Of a stretch of 64,000 bases of DNA, positions 24,601 to 37,589 are shown in pieces (within the stretch, counting starts at the first letter, position 1; every line of letters begins with the position of its first letter). The notes below the pieces were generated by a model, which had not been told where the DNA came from, ran no database searches, and saw nothing but the letters and a program-made list of their open reading frames with translations. The stretch comes from Blastobasis lacticolella. Its lineage: Eukaryota > Arthropoda > Insecta > Lepidoptera > Blastobasidae. The stretch spans positions 3,038,001 through 3,102,000 of the forward strand of contig LR990057.1 of NCBI GenBank assembly GCA_905147135.1, in the 5' to 3' direction. Both the position numbers and the translations under genes were made by a program.

Positions 24601-27600
24601 TTCCATCAAGCTGTTACCCGCGATCTTTACTAGGTCCACCTAACGAGAGTGTAGTGTGCGCACGCGGCGTGGTACGCCCCAGACCTCAAGGGTTTCAGCA
24701 GAGATGCACATACACATACAACCCCCCCTCTTGTTTTAATGTCAACGATATGACACCCATAAGTGGTATTGACTGTTCTGAGGAACTGTTTGAAATACAC
24801 AGTGTTTGTTGTCGCACACAGTCACGTTCTATCATCGCACCATGTCCTAGTTAATCTTTAGAACTTGAAACGAAACTAGTCGCGAACTGTACGGTTCCGA
24901 ATTAACTTTCTCAAACGCACACTAAAGTTGTGTAATGAGCTCCATGGACAGGTTTTCCACGGAGAGTGCAACATGGAGTTCTTCAAGGGATAAAAAGGTT
25001 TTTACAGGGTTGGCAGCGTGTACCTACATAATACCCACGGTATTGCAAACGTCCATAGGCTGCGGTGACTACCAGCAGGCTGGCCGTAAGCTTGTTTGCC
25101 ACCTTAGATACTGGTCTAAAAAAGCCTAGCTTAAAACTGAACAATATTTGTTGCAATTCCCAGGAGCACCCCTACGTGTCATACCAGCGTCAGGCAAATC
25201 CTCCTACTGTGTCAGTAAAAGACGGGCTGCTGCGAATTGCGCCAATGCTCTTGCAGAACCAGCCAAGCTTCAGTGAGGAGACTGTTTACTCCGGATCCTT
25301 AAATCTTTTCAGCAGGTTAGTCCTTCAAAGAACAACAGTCAAGGAAAGTGAATGTTTGACAGTTTAATAATCTTCTTAATTTGATCGTAGGTAGTATTAC
25401 AGTTATAATGTATCTATCTATACTAATATTATAAAGAGGAAAGGTTTGATTTTTTGTTTTTTTGTTTGTTTGTATTGAATAGGTTTCGAAACTACTGGAC
25501 CGATTTCAATAATTCTTTCACCGTTGGGAAGCTACACTATCCCCGGGTGACATAGGCTGTATACCCGTGTGTAGTGGTACCCGTGCGAAGCCGGGGCGGC
25601 TGCTAGTATTATATAAACATTCAGTTTCCTCGACTGTACTTTAAAGACAGATAGGTATTTATCGAGATATTGAGTTCGAGTTGGAGCATCGTGATTGACG
25701 AAGTACCTCCGCATTAAAACCGCAGCCAAACAATACATTTAAAAAGCGATGCAGACTTAATCGTTACAATCATAGCGCCTAGTGACATCGGTGTGATTGT
25801 GCAGTAACATATACTTTTACCAAATTGCTAGTTGATAGCATTATCCATCACATATCATACTTATTTCCTCAACATTCCAGCTGCACCGGCCAAGCCAACG
25901 AGTGCTTAGCAGAGTCTTCCGGCGCGAGCATCCTGCCACCGGTCGTCAGCGGGAGGATCACCAGCAAAGGCCTGGGCTTCGTGTACGGCACGGTGCATAT
26001 CAGAGCCAAGCTGCCTCAGGGCGACTGGGTCTATCCTGGTTAGTGCATTACACTATACTCTCCAACCAAGGTCCAAGGATCAAGGTCTTTTGCTGGGGAT
26101 ACTGACTGACTGGTTGAACAGTCTTGGAAGCCCATTGGCATCCCGTAACGGTATCTATTCTGGCTCGCAGCAGATATCTAGTCTTGCCCAGCAGAGACTA
26201 TAGGTTGCCACAAGCTACGATCCTGAAACAGCACTTTTGCATTTTAACTCTTCTTTGAGGTTCCTATTGGTAAATTTTTCATGTCTAGTTTTGCCTATAA
26301 AAAAATAAAATCACCGTAATCCTGTAGTATTTCCACTGTGCTACTACTTGGAGAATTTCGAGAGGCAAGCTCAAAGATACCGTATCTATCGTAAACCAAT
26401 AACAATTCTTTGAAGTTTTAAGTGAATTCTCAACATTTCTATTCCAGAGTTATTGTTAGAACCATTCTCGAAGAGGTACGGCAACTTGAACTACGCTTCG
26501 GGGGTCATCAAGATCGCCACGGCTCGCGGCAACAGCGACTTGAAAAATGGTGCTACTGACGCTGGAAATTCGGTATGATAGTCCATTAGTAGGTGTTATA
26601 GCAATAATGAGCAGTTTTTCAATAGGTATCTAAAGCATTCCTAACCACTCACTAGATGGCGCCCCGACAATTTTGGTAATTGATAATCGCTTGAAATAGG
26701 TTCTTAGCAAACAGGATATAAACACTGGGTACGTTGTATTGGATAATATTGTATTTGTCAATAGTTTTCAACCATATTAGAGATTGTAATAATAATGGAG
26801 CATAGTGCCAACTTTAATAAATATTTCATTTTACATTTCGTTCAACCTTTAACAGTTATGTTCATATTAATAAACATTTTATTTTTAAGTTTAGTATTAG
26901 TTGGCTGCATGAAATCACTGCCACCATCATACAGATTAAAAAAAGATTACCAAAATTGTAGGAGCGCCATCTATTGATGCTTTTTGAAACCAATTATCAA
27001 TACCTACTGGAAAACTCCTCATTGAACCTTATCTTTTAGAACCTCGTCGAACTTAGAAATTCGTTTCGAATTTATTTTTGTACCTACTACAGAGAAGCAT
27101 AAAAAAGAATTGGTTGCCTGCGACCTAAATGTACGAATCGCCGATGTTATGGGCGACAGTCACCGCTTACCATCAGGTGGGCAATCTGCTCGTTTGTCAC
27201 TGCGTTGCATATTTTACTGGAAAAATTAAAGATCTTTTAATAGAAATAAGTAAGTCTATTACGCTGATACCTACCGACATCAAATGCCAAATTAATTAAT
27301 TTCTCTACCAAACTGCACCGAGCACGTCTATTTAATAATATTTATTCGTTGTCGTCGTCCTAGCGCTTATCCTCTTGGGTACCCACGGGGCATCTTTCAT
27401 GATACCGGCAAGTTCAGGTTGGGCTTAAGCAACACGTGACCAAACCAGCGCAGGCGAACCTCCTCAATCTTATCTACGATATCCCTTACGTTAAGGCTGC
27501 CACGGATGTACTTACATCCTAATTATTGTAACTTATCAAAAGCCTTCAGAAAATTTTCAGTCCTCAATGCAACCGCTTCGCAGGTGCTGTACGGCGGTCC

Positions 27601-29303
27601 CATCATGAGCTCGGTCTGCCGCAACGTCCTCATGCATGAGAAGAAGAAGACCGACGGGTCTTCGTGGGGTGATGATTTCCACGTGTACTCCGTCACTTGG
27701 ACGCCGGGTGAGGAAAATTTTGCTTTATTTCTTTGGTTAATTAATGGTTAGTTTAGAGTTTTAATGGGGATATGGATAGTAGATGCTGAAGTACGACGTA
27801 GTAGAGTTGATGATGGGTGTCTATAAAAATAAAATAAAACAATAATTGCTTAAAGGTATAAATTCAACGAAAACTAATAATGTTACATTCTATGGTACCT
27901 ATACGATGACCATGGTTACATTCTAACTTTCTCACCATCATCGACTTGGCGGTCATCCTGACCCTTTCGTCCCATCTGACAATTCTGACACCTTAGAACC
28001 TAGTTGATGGCTCACCGTGCTTCTCCAGGCGCTGTTTTTATGTGCAGTCAATTGAAGAGAAGTAACACTCCGCACTAATAGTACTTATGTGTTAGAGGAG
28101 TCAGATTTATTTGTTTCTAGCTATTGTTCTATACCTCATCAGCATGGCTAGCCAAGATGCAAAAGCAAAGGTTTCGCAGCATTCGCAGCGGTTTTTTACA
28201 TTGTAGTAGTGCGCCGATCTACGAGCGCTGGCCGAATGTAGCCGACGGATTCCTATCGTCTGTCGCAGTCTCTATGTCAAAATCTTTAATCGAAGTCGTC
28301 TAGCGACGGCGACTCAATTCTGCGACTGCCAGTAATTTACATTTTGGCTCTAGCCAAACGCACGTAGCGGATCTACCCGCTGACAATGCGGCCGAGGATG
28401 GAACATGCCCGTCTAGAAACGGCCTTGAAGGATTAACTTTGGCCTTGAAGGAATCCAGATTGTTCGTATGGACAGCTTTAATCTCTACGTAGTAAAGACA
28501 CACGTTAACCTGACCATCACTACACAACAGACAAGATGTACCTGTCGGTGGACGGCCAGGAGTGGGCGTGGGTGTCGCTCAAGCCTGGCGTGGAAGCCTT
28601 GCGAGACAACTTCGGTCCTCGCTGCAGCGATGTGCCGAAGAGCCTGCTAGCTTTCGGCAGCAACATGGCGCCGTTTGACGATTTCGTGAGTACCGTCTTT
28701 CAATTCCTTTGATATCTAATAGGAACACTCAGCTTTCTACCATCTGTCTACCGAATGTGAGAGAATTTCAGAAGTGTAAATATTTATATTTGAGCTCCGG
28801 AGAGATAATTGGAGACCTGCGTTAAGAGGGCTTTTCTTTTCCAAATTTTTCATAAATTTAGATTTTAAACGTCGTTATACTCACACTTTATTCACAAACG
28901 TAAAGGTTACTGCCATCAGTAACCGTTCGACTATTTTATTCTTCCCGAATTAGATGACACCTCGTGCCAAATTCACTTAGGTACTCCGTACAGCTCTTAA
29001 GGGGAAAAAGGAATCAGTAGACGTGGGTCGAATTGGGGATGTTGATATCATGTAACGTAAAACTGAAATATTTTTAGTTTAAATTTTCTTACTATTTACC
29101 TCCAGTTCTACCTAACCCTGGGCGTAGCAGCTGGCGGCATCACCGAGTTTCCTGACGACTCCACCAGTTCAGGGCATCCGAAGCCCTGGCGGAACCAGAG
29201 TCCCAAAGCCATGCTCCACTTCTGGCAAGACATGAACGCCTGGTACCCCAGCTGGACCAACACGGAACTTTTAGTCGATTATGTAAAAGTAGTCGCCTTG
29301 TGA
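21611..29303 (+). CDS. beta-1,3-glucan recognition protein-like, complete (about 478 aa)
   Basis: Nine exons: 21611-21743, 22792-23019, 23481-23644, 25164-25315, 25881-26038, 26448-26572, 27584-27707, 28531-28685 and 29106-29303 (TGA). All phases join. Exon 1 has the signal peptide (MVTERVSTLLTYIACFVLLE) and, with exon 2, the CBM39 glucan-binding domain (VKFEVLSKGFRASIP, ALFVFQGNLNGG, GRWVFEDTNIDLKIGD). Exon 3 opens the glucanase-like domain (CAGQTIFEDNFD, VWIMEQYIPAAHP). Later exons carry EHPYVSYQRQ, ILPPVVSGRITSK, GDWVYPELLLEP, LYGGPIM, DFHVYSVTWTPDKMYLSVDG and VDYVKVVAL. The catalytic ExDxxE of GH16 is not present. The role is secreted recognition of beta-1,3-glucan or related microbial surfaces. 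Sequence drift from the first gene (insert GATDAGNS; DDSTSSGHPKPW) suggests a distinct betaGRP/GNBP subfamily. The upstream in-frame codons before 21611 do not look like signal peptide. Confidence 0.93.
22044..22260 (+). repeat. family T fragment joined to a LINE coding tail
   Basis: 22044-22128 matches family T (TTTCAATCGTCAAAGAGG). 22160-22260 reads DLDAFKARVNRLFRNR, the C-terminal signature of a non-LTR element ORF. A related tail is at 28300-28475 on the other strand. It lies in intron 1 of the second betaGRP gene. Confidence 0.6.
22465..22513. repeat. perfect 18-bp inverted repeat with 13-nt loop
   Basis: ATTATAGCCTCCACACTA at 22465-22482 is exactly complementary to 22496-22513. It lies in intron 1 of the second betaGRP gene. 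Confidence 0.85.
23229..23395 (-). repeat. LINE (RTE-like) 3' remnant
   Basis: TTGCTGGACATAGGCGCGCC and CCAGAGGGCGTCCCACATTA match the 3' region also seen at 50280-50460 and 60905-61190. It starts next to a CATCATCATCGTC tract, the usual tail of these elements. It lies just before betaGRP exon 3. Confidence 0.65.
23836..24152 (-). repeat. SINE family A copy 6, with a small insertion
   Basis: Inverted copy with GCGACTGCCATCTGACCGAC and GGGGAACCTGACCATTTGGT. About 28 bases (TTTATTTATTTCATCAGCAC and following) interrupt it near 23952. The tRNA-like head is mostly lost. It lies in the intron after betaGRP exon 3. Confidence 0.75.
24221..24300 (+). pseudogene. decayed duplicate of the 3' end of betaGRP exon 3
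   Basis: Reads DNFNIESIW, then V, N, H, Y, LPAAHP, compared with DNFDSLSESVWIMEQYIPAAHP of the real exon at 23572-23644. Similarity continues past the splice site (AGTTTACTGGGATGGC against GGTTTGTTGGGATTGT). The donor GT has become AG-T context (CCA then GTTTAC), and a TAG stands at the position before DNF. It is therefore a relic of a segmental duplication into the downstream intron, not a working exon. Confidence 0.8.
24536..24650 (-). repeat. LINE 3' tail remnant
   Basis: CATCATCATCATGTCTCCTG and TACCCGCGATCTTTACTAGG are typical of the 3' end of RTE-like elements (compare 50276-50400). Confidence 0.55.
25418..25615. repeat. non-autonomous element, common lepidopteran type
   Basis: Starts ATACTAATATTATAAAGAGG, contains GAAACTACTGGACCGATTTC, and ends CCGTGCGAAGCCGGGGCGGC then TGCTAGTATTATA. 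No coding potential. It lies in the intron between betaGRP exons 4 and 5. Confidence 0.6.
26606..27023. repeat. MITE family 1, copy 2 (inverted)
   Basis: Begins AATGAGCAGTTTTTCAATAG and ends TGGAAAACTCCTCATT. The body is the reverse complement of 6880-7281, including GGATATAAACACTGGGTACG against the first copy. It lies in betaGRP intron 6. Confidence 0.8.
27110..27215. repeat. short interspersed repeat (GCGACAGTCACCGCTTACC type)
   Basis: GATGTTATGGGCGACAGTCA and TTACCATCAGGTGGGCAATC recur with changes at 13085-13155 and 59970-60035. Confidence 0.55.
27345..27535 (-). repeat. LINE 3' coding remnant
   Basis: ACGTGACCAAACCAGCGCAG and CTCCTCAATCTTATCTACGA are the inverse of a C-terminal region seen in RTE-like elements. 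It lies immediately before betaGRP exon 7. Confidence 0.5.
28300..28475 (-). repeat. LINE ORF C-terminal remnant
   Basis: The minus strand reads NLDSFKAKVN and later FLDGHVPSSAALSAGRSA, the same signature as at 22160-22260 (DAFKARVNRLF, SSSAASSL). It lies 55 bases before betaGRP exon 8. Confidence 0.6.
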
Positions 29304-29555
29304 TAGGCAAATAGTTGTGATTATAAAAGACTGCCTCGTGTTTCTTAATAACCCTTTCATGGTCTATTCGCACTTTCCGCACCATGGAGCGACCAAGTGG
29401 CAACCGAGTTGTCATTGCTCCGCTGCCACTCGATTGCCCCTCGGTATAGCATGAGCGTGTCCATACAAAATATATGGAATATTTTTTATATTTTATACAA
29501 CAGTCGAGATTCGGCTCGGTGTAACATAAGTGACTTTTATCAGGGTCAAAGGCCG

Positions 29556-29817
29556 ACCTGTAGCCGTATTCACAATGGCTCGGACATCGGATTCGAATAC
29601 GGAATCGACAAAGGACCCCGCAAAAGTTCTTAGGAAAATGTGGTTTCAGTTAATTTTGATGAAATTTTCTTATGTTATAAAGAGTAGAGTTTCCGTGGAA
29701 TCTATCGGGATTCTGAATAACAGTTTTCGAATCGATCGACGCGGATTCGCCGCTCACGAATTTCGTGTCGAATCGTTCGGAAATGGTTTCGAATCATTGT
29801 GAATATGGCTTCTGGTC
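29556..29817. repeat. possible MITE with imperfect 23-bp terminal inverted repeats
   Basis: GTAGCCGTATTCACAATG on the left pairs with CATTGTGAATATGGCTTC on the right. The inside is rich in GATTCGAAT-like motifs. Only one copy was seen. Confidence 0.45.
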
Positions 29818-30404
29818 ACTTTGTAGGTACTAGGTAGGTAGGTCTGGTACAAAATTTGTAGGTACAAAAAATAGAGAAAATAAATAATTCGAGCATTCCA
29901 CTAGTGGAGAATGGGGGGTGGTGCATTTCACATAAATTGTGATAACTCTAGCCTGCTTATATCCACATCCTATATTGCCCAAATCTGTTCAAGTGTTTTG
30001 CATTTACGTTGTTAACGGCAACATTTAATACTTAATTATGTTGTAAGACGAATTGTATGAAATCGTATGAACTAAAGTGTAATAAAATGATGATTAGCCT
30101 ATTAGGTATGTGTTTGTTTGTGTGTGATCAGTTCAAAATTATCACTTGAATTTTAAGGTTAAATGTGTTTTCTTTCAAAACGAAGTTTTATTCTCAACTT
30201 TGCTGGCGTATGCAAAACCGACAAAAAGGTAACGTAGGTAGGTTATACCCAAGTAAAGTGCTGTCTATGTCTAAAATGTTCATTCATTACATACTTAATA
30301 TACCTTTTTTGCCCACAAGTGGTATTGAGCCACTGAGTCAGCGCAGGGATTTCGCCTCCCTTTGTGTGTTCTACCGCTTGTACCTACAACAGTGTTTGTT
30401 CTCA

Positions 30405-30725
30405 TGACTCGTAAGCGTGAAGTACCGGGTTCGAACCCCAGTGCGGCCATGTACCAATGACCTTTTTGTGAGTTATATATACCTACACTAGTTTATTACT
30501 AGACGACGATGTTTTCCCTCTTACGGAGGGAAAACATCGTAATGAAACCTGCTAATTCGGGCGACTGAATGTGTAACCATGATCTAATCTGGTTCCCGTG
30601 TTAACAGGGTCACGGAGGTCAAATGGCAGTTTTTCTACTGTAAATACCTGACCCGCCAATTTCTGGATCATGGTCAAGGCCGATCCCAATTTCTCGCGCA
30701 CGATAGAGCTACCAGGACATAAAGC
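30405..30725 (+). repeat. SINE family A copy 7
   Basis: The B box is near perfect (CGGGTTCGAACCCCAGTGCG), but the A box is lost. The body has CTTACGGAGGGAAAACATCG, which makes a small hairpin with GATGTTTTCCCTC upstream, and GTAACCATGATCTAATCTGG. Confidence 0.85.
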
Positions 30726-33700
30726 TAAGATGACGCACATTATAAGTAGCCACAGAAATCAAAGATTATTTTATTTTGATTTCTGTAGTTATAGCAGTCG
30801 TCTTTTTTATCTGTGAAGAAATAATAGCATTAAATTGTTGAAATACGGGTGAATTTGCTATAATAACTTTTAGATAATTCGCTTCACTGCGCTCCGACTC
30901 AGTGCTGGCAAGTCTTGACAACTCTGAAGTGGACAGTCGGCAATTGAGGTCTTTTGATGATGATGATTTGATAAATATTGGACGTTGTATAAGTCCATAG
31001 TATGTAACTTTATGTATTCGAAAATTCGTGTCAACTAATACAAGTAGCTAGCACCAGAAATAAAACACAAACTATAAATTCAAGGCTATTTTATTTGCTT
31101 CTTGTTCTAACGGTAGGTAGACTGTTCGCAAGATGATTATACCAATTAATTATTAAAAACACTTGAGCTTGAAATCTATAAAACAAATTATTATACAGAT
31201 TTGAAAGATTACAGTCATCTAGTTACAATGTTTCTAACTTACGAACAGTCCTTAAATTGTTGATTTATTTCTTCTACGTACCTATACTCGTATATTATCA
31301 AATTCCACTATAATTGCAAATGGGCGACTATATTATATGACGCGCGTAGAAAACTGCATTTTAAGGATCTTTTAACAAATATTCCAATTTAGGAACTATT
31401 TTGTCCATGGACAGAAGTAATTTCTGGGACTGGACGTCATATAATTCAACCGCTAAAGATGGATTTATTTTGTAATGTCCCGTTGGGTATTTATTTATTT
31501 ATTCTAAAGGCATAGAGAGGAATAGGACAGAGATTGGTAGGTATGAAGAATATAAAACATTGACTCAAAGTGAAACTGGTTTCTTTTCATAAATGCTTAT
31601 AAATTAGGAACTAAATAATAACGGTCTTCAAGAATCAACTTAGAAAAACACGCTAAGTTTATTGGAACGAACGAAAATAAAATTTAATATACTTAGATAT
31701 CAATTTCACTATGAGTCAACTTTATAAAAGTCTACGATTAATACTTTGATCAATTAAATAAATAAGTATTATGTTTCATGAATTACAATTCAATTATTAC
31801 ATTATAATATCTCTCTTACTACAATAGATTTCGACACTAAACCACTTAATCTACAGAGAGTCAAGCCCTAGGCTTTATTTCTTAGGACGTTTTGAAAATC
31901 CTGTTTTAAGTACAGTACAAAAGCATAATTGTATTACGAATTAAAGAAAATTTGCCTTTGCCGCTACAGCAACATTCATAGCATTAGGTGCATCTTTAGC
32001 CAAAATCAGTTTGCTGAGAGAAAGGAGAATTAGCTGTCCCTTATGCCCAAAGAACTCGTCCTTTAAACCCCGTGTATTGTTAATATAATCAATAAAAATG
32101 TAATTTATGAATGCTGTAAAACCTGTTTAACAACCGCACTGTAGTGCAAAGAAATATGATTCTTAAGGTGGTGATACTCGTATGCTATTGCATTGTACTT
32201 CTAAATTGAATCATTTAGGTTCGGCTGATACTCGTATAGCCACGATATTTTGGGATTGAGAATATTTGAAACAACATTGTTCTCTTCAAACACGATTTCC
32301 ATCACGTCTTACAATATCTATTATAAAACAGTTAAAACAGATAACCGCTAATGATTCGGTCGATCATTCTTCGCTGATAGAACTACTCATTTGATGAGAA
32401 AATTTATAAACCTCATAGAAGTACAATCATCGGCAAAAACAACTATATAATTTTTTCCTAAGATTGTATTGATTTCATACAATCATTTTAAATTTTCCCT
32501 TTATTTTACAATGATCTAAATTTACAGGATACATTAACAGTTCTGATATGCCTGGGGCCAATCTATATTATTCGCCAAAACTAGCTGATAGATGCAACAA
32601 TTAAGTTTAAAATTTCTTAGTTCCCTATGATTCAAAACACTTGGTAAAACTTAAGACTGAATATAAAACCACTCCATTTTGAGCCTTATTACTTGGCCTA
32701 TAAGTTTTAAACGAAGCGAATCAAAACTTCTAGAAATCAAGATGGCGCCAGCACGAATCATCTGAGCTTTTAACTGTTTTTAGCATTTAGTAGGGCACAG
32801 AAAACACCAACATCAGACAAAACAGATATATAAGAAAGAAATTCCAGTTCTAACGAACGATATACATTTCAACATCCAAACTTATCGTTAATAGAGATTA
32901 CAACTTTCGAAAACACAACATTCCTTCAGTGAAACTGAGATAACTTTCGCATTGACATCCACACCTGGGACAGAAATGTTTTATTATACTACAATTCTGT
33001 TTTGACCAGGGCTGGGGAATACGCCAGGAACATCAATCATGGCAATTTGGCATGGTAGCTATTTCAGGATGTTTGAATGGTAAGATACTTGCCGACATTA
33101 TGTTATTTGATGGTGTTTTTTAAATATATTTCATAGTAACACGTTCCCACAAAGTTGAGTCATAATGGGCACTACACGAATGCGCCCGACTCGCTAGCAG
33201 GTCCAAAACGTTTAAGATGAAAATCACGTCATAGCGATTCTATTGCGACTGTACATCGGAACTTATCGGCGACTAGTGTCCGATCGAAGCTTCGGCTTAG
33301 GCCGAGTTTCGGGCCGAAGAAAATTTCGCCGAAGGTTCCAAACAAACGTCGGAAGTGAACGAACTATTAAACGAATAAATAAATTGCTTAGGTAATTATT
33401 TTATCATCTCTAGATCAATTTCTATATATGATTTAAATTACCTTTGTATATTAAATTTCTGTTTCTAAATTACCTTTCTAAATAAACCTTCAATTTTAAA
33501 GTTTTGTAGCCAATCTTGAAGAAATTAATTGGAGCTTTTCCCTCCTCGCATACTTTCGGTATTTTAGAAGCCTCCGTTTCGGCCTCGGTTGTGGTTGTGG
33601 CGATATCCGATTAATCAGCTGCGGTTTTGGCCAGAAACAGACTAAAGCGCCCAACGCTCGAACATCGGCATAGTACTGGGAACGCTACGAAGCTGGCCGA

Positions 33701-35009
33701 ACGTACACGACAAGTTCCGATTGTCAATAGAATCGCTAGGCGATTGGCATCTTGAATTCGCATCAGACTCTGATATTTGCAATCAAAAGGATTTAAACCA
33801 AAAATTTTGCTTATTAACATCTTCGCTCAATTTAGTATTCAATCTAGGATATGACATAGGTTCGTTATTATTCAAAAATATTTTATTCTACATGATAAAT
33901 AGAGACTAAATATGCCAAAAATGTCAATTTTACAGAGATATTTACTTTCGAATTTCGATTATAATGTTCACATTCACTTGTAAATAGCTCTGCTAATTTT
34001 ACTTCTGCCACCACCATTCAAGTACACAACGAATCTTTTATTGGAAACCATTTCAATTTATCTCCTCTCATCAGTAAACGTACTCACAACAAGTAGTTTA
34101 AAAGATAAAATACATGTTTTATCAACCGTGATCGCATTGATTTTGTTATCATAATAATGTGTCATATCATTACGTTTCCGTAAGCAGAATACAAGGAAAA
34201 ACATTTCATCCTAAACCTTCTTAAGAATATGACCAGGCCCTTTACATCTAGCCTAAAAACGTTCACAAAATAATTTAACTAGAATATGTTACAAAAAATT
34301 ACATGCAAGACATCAACGAAAAATTTTACTTTGTTTCAACAAAATTCAAGATTTTGCGCTAGATCACAACACAACATCAAACGGCTACAAAATACTTTGC
34401 AAAAATTATTACAATACAATCAATTTTAATAAGGGTGTCTTGTCTACGACTCATTTAGCTCTGTAAGTAAATAAATATATACTTATGGTAGGTTCTTGAA
34501 GTACGATTAACGGCTTATGATTCTCAATGAATGAATATAATTAATATAAAGACTACACTAAAGATATACATTACATAGAAATAAATATTTTCAAATACAA
34601 TACCTCAACACTCCATTGTTTCAAGCACCATTCTTAGACCACACTACAAGATACCATTAAATATAGATAGGGACTAATACAATAATTATGAAATATTGAA
34701 AAGACTTTTAGAGAATATTGTAAACTAATGCTTCCTCAGAATTCACAAAATAATCTAGATACTTAAGATCTTATACAATTGAACTATTGAATAGAAATAT
34801 TATTATATTTATAATGGTTTATTCAAACATTCTACGATAGTATATTATTAAATATGATATAGAGACGATAAATTTAGAATTCACTATTAAATTTTACAGA
34901 CACATTTATAATTTTAAAATTTTTTTTTTCTTACACCTGTAGGTTTCAAATATCGACGTTCAGCCACGTTTCTAAATCACTTATGGCTTATTTAAGGTAG
35001 TTCCAGATA

Positions 35010-35232
35010 CTCCGATTCGGCTGGTGCCGACCAACCGTCAGTTGCAGTCGATACTAATCGATACAAGTACAAAATAAGGTCGGTTTTGGATTACGCTTTC
35101 GGATGCACGGGCGAGCGACCTTAGGCTGACGTATGATCACGTCCCCCTTACCTAAAAGCGACTTTATTTTATACTGCGTAAGGATTAGTATCAAGTGCAA
35201 CTGACGGTTGGTCGGCACCAGCCAAAATGGAA
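35010..35232. repeat. foldback element with perfect 28-bp arms
   Basis: 35019-35046 is exactly complementary to 35196-35223 (arm core CGACCAACCGTCAGTTGC). Weaker pairing continues inward for about 60 bases on each side (GATACTAATC on both strands, then AAAATAA). This is the structure of a MITE with long inverted repeats. A related arm, CAACTGACGGTTGGTC, is at about 18800 inside the hAT-like element. Confidence 0.8.
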
Positions 35233-37589
35233 CGTTTGTTACTAGTATTAGTTCTATTTTTATTACAACCGTGGGCCCATTACCTGACTATGACAAACGG
35301 ATAGTTATCCTTATGCGGTTAACGATAAGGTTCGATTTCGTATAACTTCGTTAGTGTGACTTAAAAAAATCCACTTGTCATAGGTAGATAAATATCCCAC
35401 CGTACTCGCTTTAGATTTACATATCGTTCATCAATGTTGTCGCCTGCCAAAAGAATTTGCAAGGGATTATTGGCCTTTGGCAAGGGACAACATACGATAA
35501 CGAACTGACTGTATTTAGTCGACCGACATTTAGCACTGACGTCAGGGGTAGTACCGCCTATCTCCGAGAGTTCGCCGCCATCTTGATTTAATTGAATAAG
35601 GACCAATCGCAGCGAGCCAGTTTGCAGTCCTGTTCGTAGCTACGTTAGCTCAACTGCACTATGCACTCTGTCGCATCGTAGAGCGTCATCTCTGTCGCAC
35701 ACACAAACAAGTGTGAATGAGTGACAGAGACGACGCTATACGAAGCCGAAACTATAATTTACAGCCGATATCTGTATAATCCACTAGGCATTACAATTTT
35801 GTATGAAATGTAACTGTAACAAGTGTACACTGAGAGAAAGAGCCAAACGCTCTCTCGCAGCGCAAGATGTGTCGCGGGCACTCTTATGACTATAACATCG
35901 TTTCGATGGCTACTGTTTAATATCCCACCGACGTCAGCGCTACGCATTGGTCGATTCTCAAATACGGCCTCGTTTCTTAATAAATCCCATTTAATATCAC
36001 AGCCGGCATTCACTCAAAAGAAATTCATATCGCACTAGACCTCTACGATAGAGTATTCACAACAGGTCGCCATTAGAGATAAATCTTCTTACATATTAAT
36101 CTTCAGTTTGTCCTGAAGGGTGGTTCTAGGTTACGCTTGTACAAGTTTGGTGTATGGTGGGTAGTATGAAAACAGCCCCAAGTAGGTACCCTCATTTTAG
36201 AAATAAGAATCAAATTCGCTAAGCGACCAGTGTTATAATTAAAAATATCTTATCCATTACCAAAGTAGGTAGACATGAAGTTTTAATGACACTATCGACA
36301 GTACCAGATTACCAGCTAGCTTTTAACTACAAAGAATCATCTTACTGCGTTATGTAAATGGAATGACTCGAGTTATCAACTTTTAAAGGCATCTGCGGTA
36401 ACTTGTAATGTGTTTCTATAATCCAGACGATTAAAATTCTAGAGAATATGTTGTCCAAAAAGCGTCCCACGGTCGGGAGCTCAGTACATTTAAATTTGAG
36501 ACATATTCACGTGTGAATTAGATTCACTATGGCATAAACACTATGGTAAACCATACCTATCGAAAAGAAATTTAATCTACTAAGATAGTTATCGACATGC
36601 AAAATGGATTCTCTAAAGTATCAATTAACTGCGGCACCTCTAACAGTTTTAGACCTACAAGGTTCCTGACCACATACAATGCATAATTATCTAGTATATA
36701 TCATAGCTTCAGAGCGTTAGATATCTGTTTCCCCTACTTACTGTATGTAATTTTAGTGAAGAGTATGAAGAAACTAATTACAATCACAAAATTAGCTAGC
36801 ATGCGTTTACAAATACATTTTGACTAATGAAAAATGCGATGACTACATTACCGACTATTGGGGTTTATTTCAAACACGCTTCGATTACATTTCAAGCAAA
36901 GATTTTGATACGACATCGATTATAATTACATTTAATATTAATTCTAAAAAGCCACTAATATATTTCAAATCCTCTTTTATGGTAATAATTATTATGGAAA
37001 GCTTTATAATTTCGCGTTCTAAATTCTTACATGGGCTACAATGTATGGTCCACTGTATTCTGTTTTCAATGAAGAAATTGCTACATCCTATTAAGTATTA
37101 CGACCATTTCGAAGCCGCTTCGATACCCCTAATGCTAAGAATGGTTTTTCAACAAATAATCTATTAAAATCAACTAAAAATCATTAACCCTTGGAAATAA
37201 CATTAAATTTTGTTGTTACACAAGTTTATGATTATATTGATGATTCTAGTTAAATATTTATTTACAAAATTGTGCATACAAGAGTTATAGTCACAAATTC
37301 TCACAAGAATATTGTGAAGTATCTTCTAAACCTATTTACATTTCACGAAATTAATTTTCACTAAATTACCCTATACGTGTTTTAAAATGACACTACTTAT
37401 TATAAGTATTTGAGATAAATCAAACGATAAAAAAATATAGCAAAAAGAAAAAGAAAAACATCACTGCATCCATTTCAATTCCTACTTTAAAAATATAAAC
37501 TTAAAAGTACTCATTGAAAAATAAAAATTTAATTTCACTATTACCTCTTATAAATTAGTTTGTCTAATCTACAAAAAAATTATCATAAA

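Larger units (their letters stand above)
29304..31079. other. 3' flank of the second betaGRP gene
   Basis: Candidate poly(A) signals AATAAA stand at 29879-29884 and 30081-30086. A possible MITE (29556-29817) and a SINE (30405-30725) lie here. No exon was recognised. Confidence 0.5.

Noticed and set aside
36820..37167. Open frame of 115 codons in the AT-rich block
   Set aside because: Composition is biased to I, F, Y and K as expected from AT-rich noncoding DNA. No domain, signal peptide or splice context supports it.
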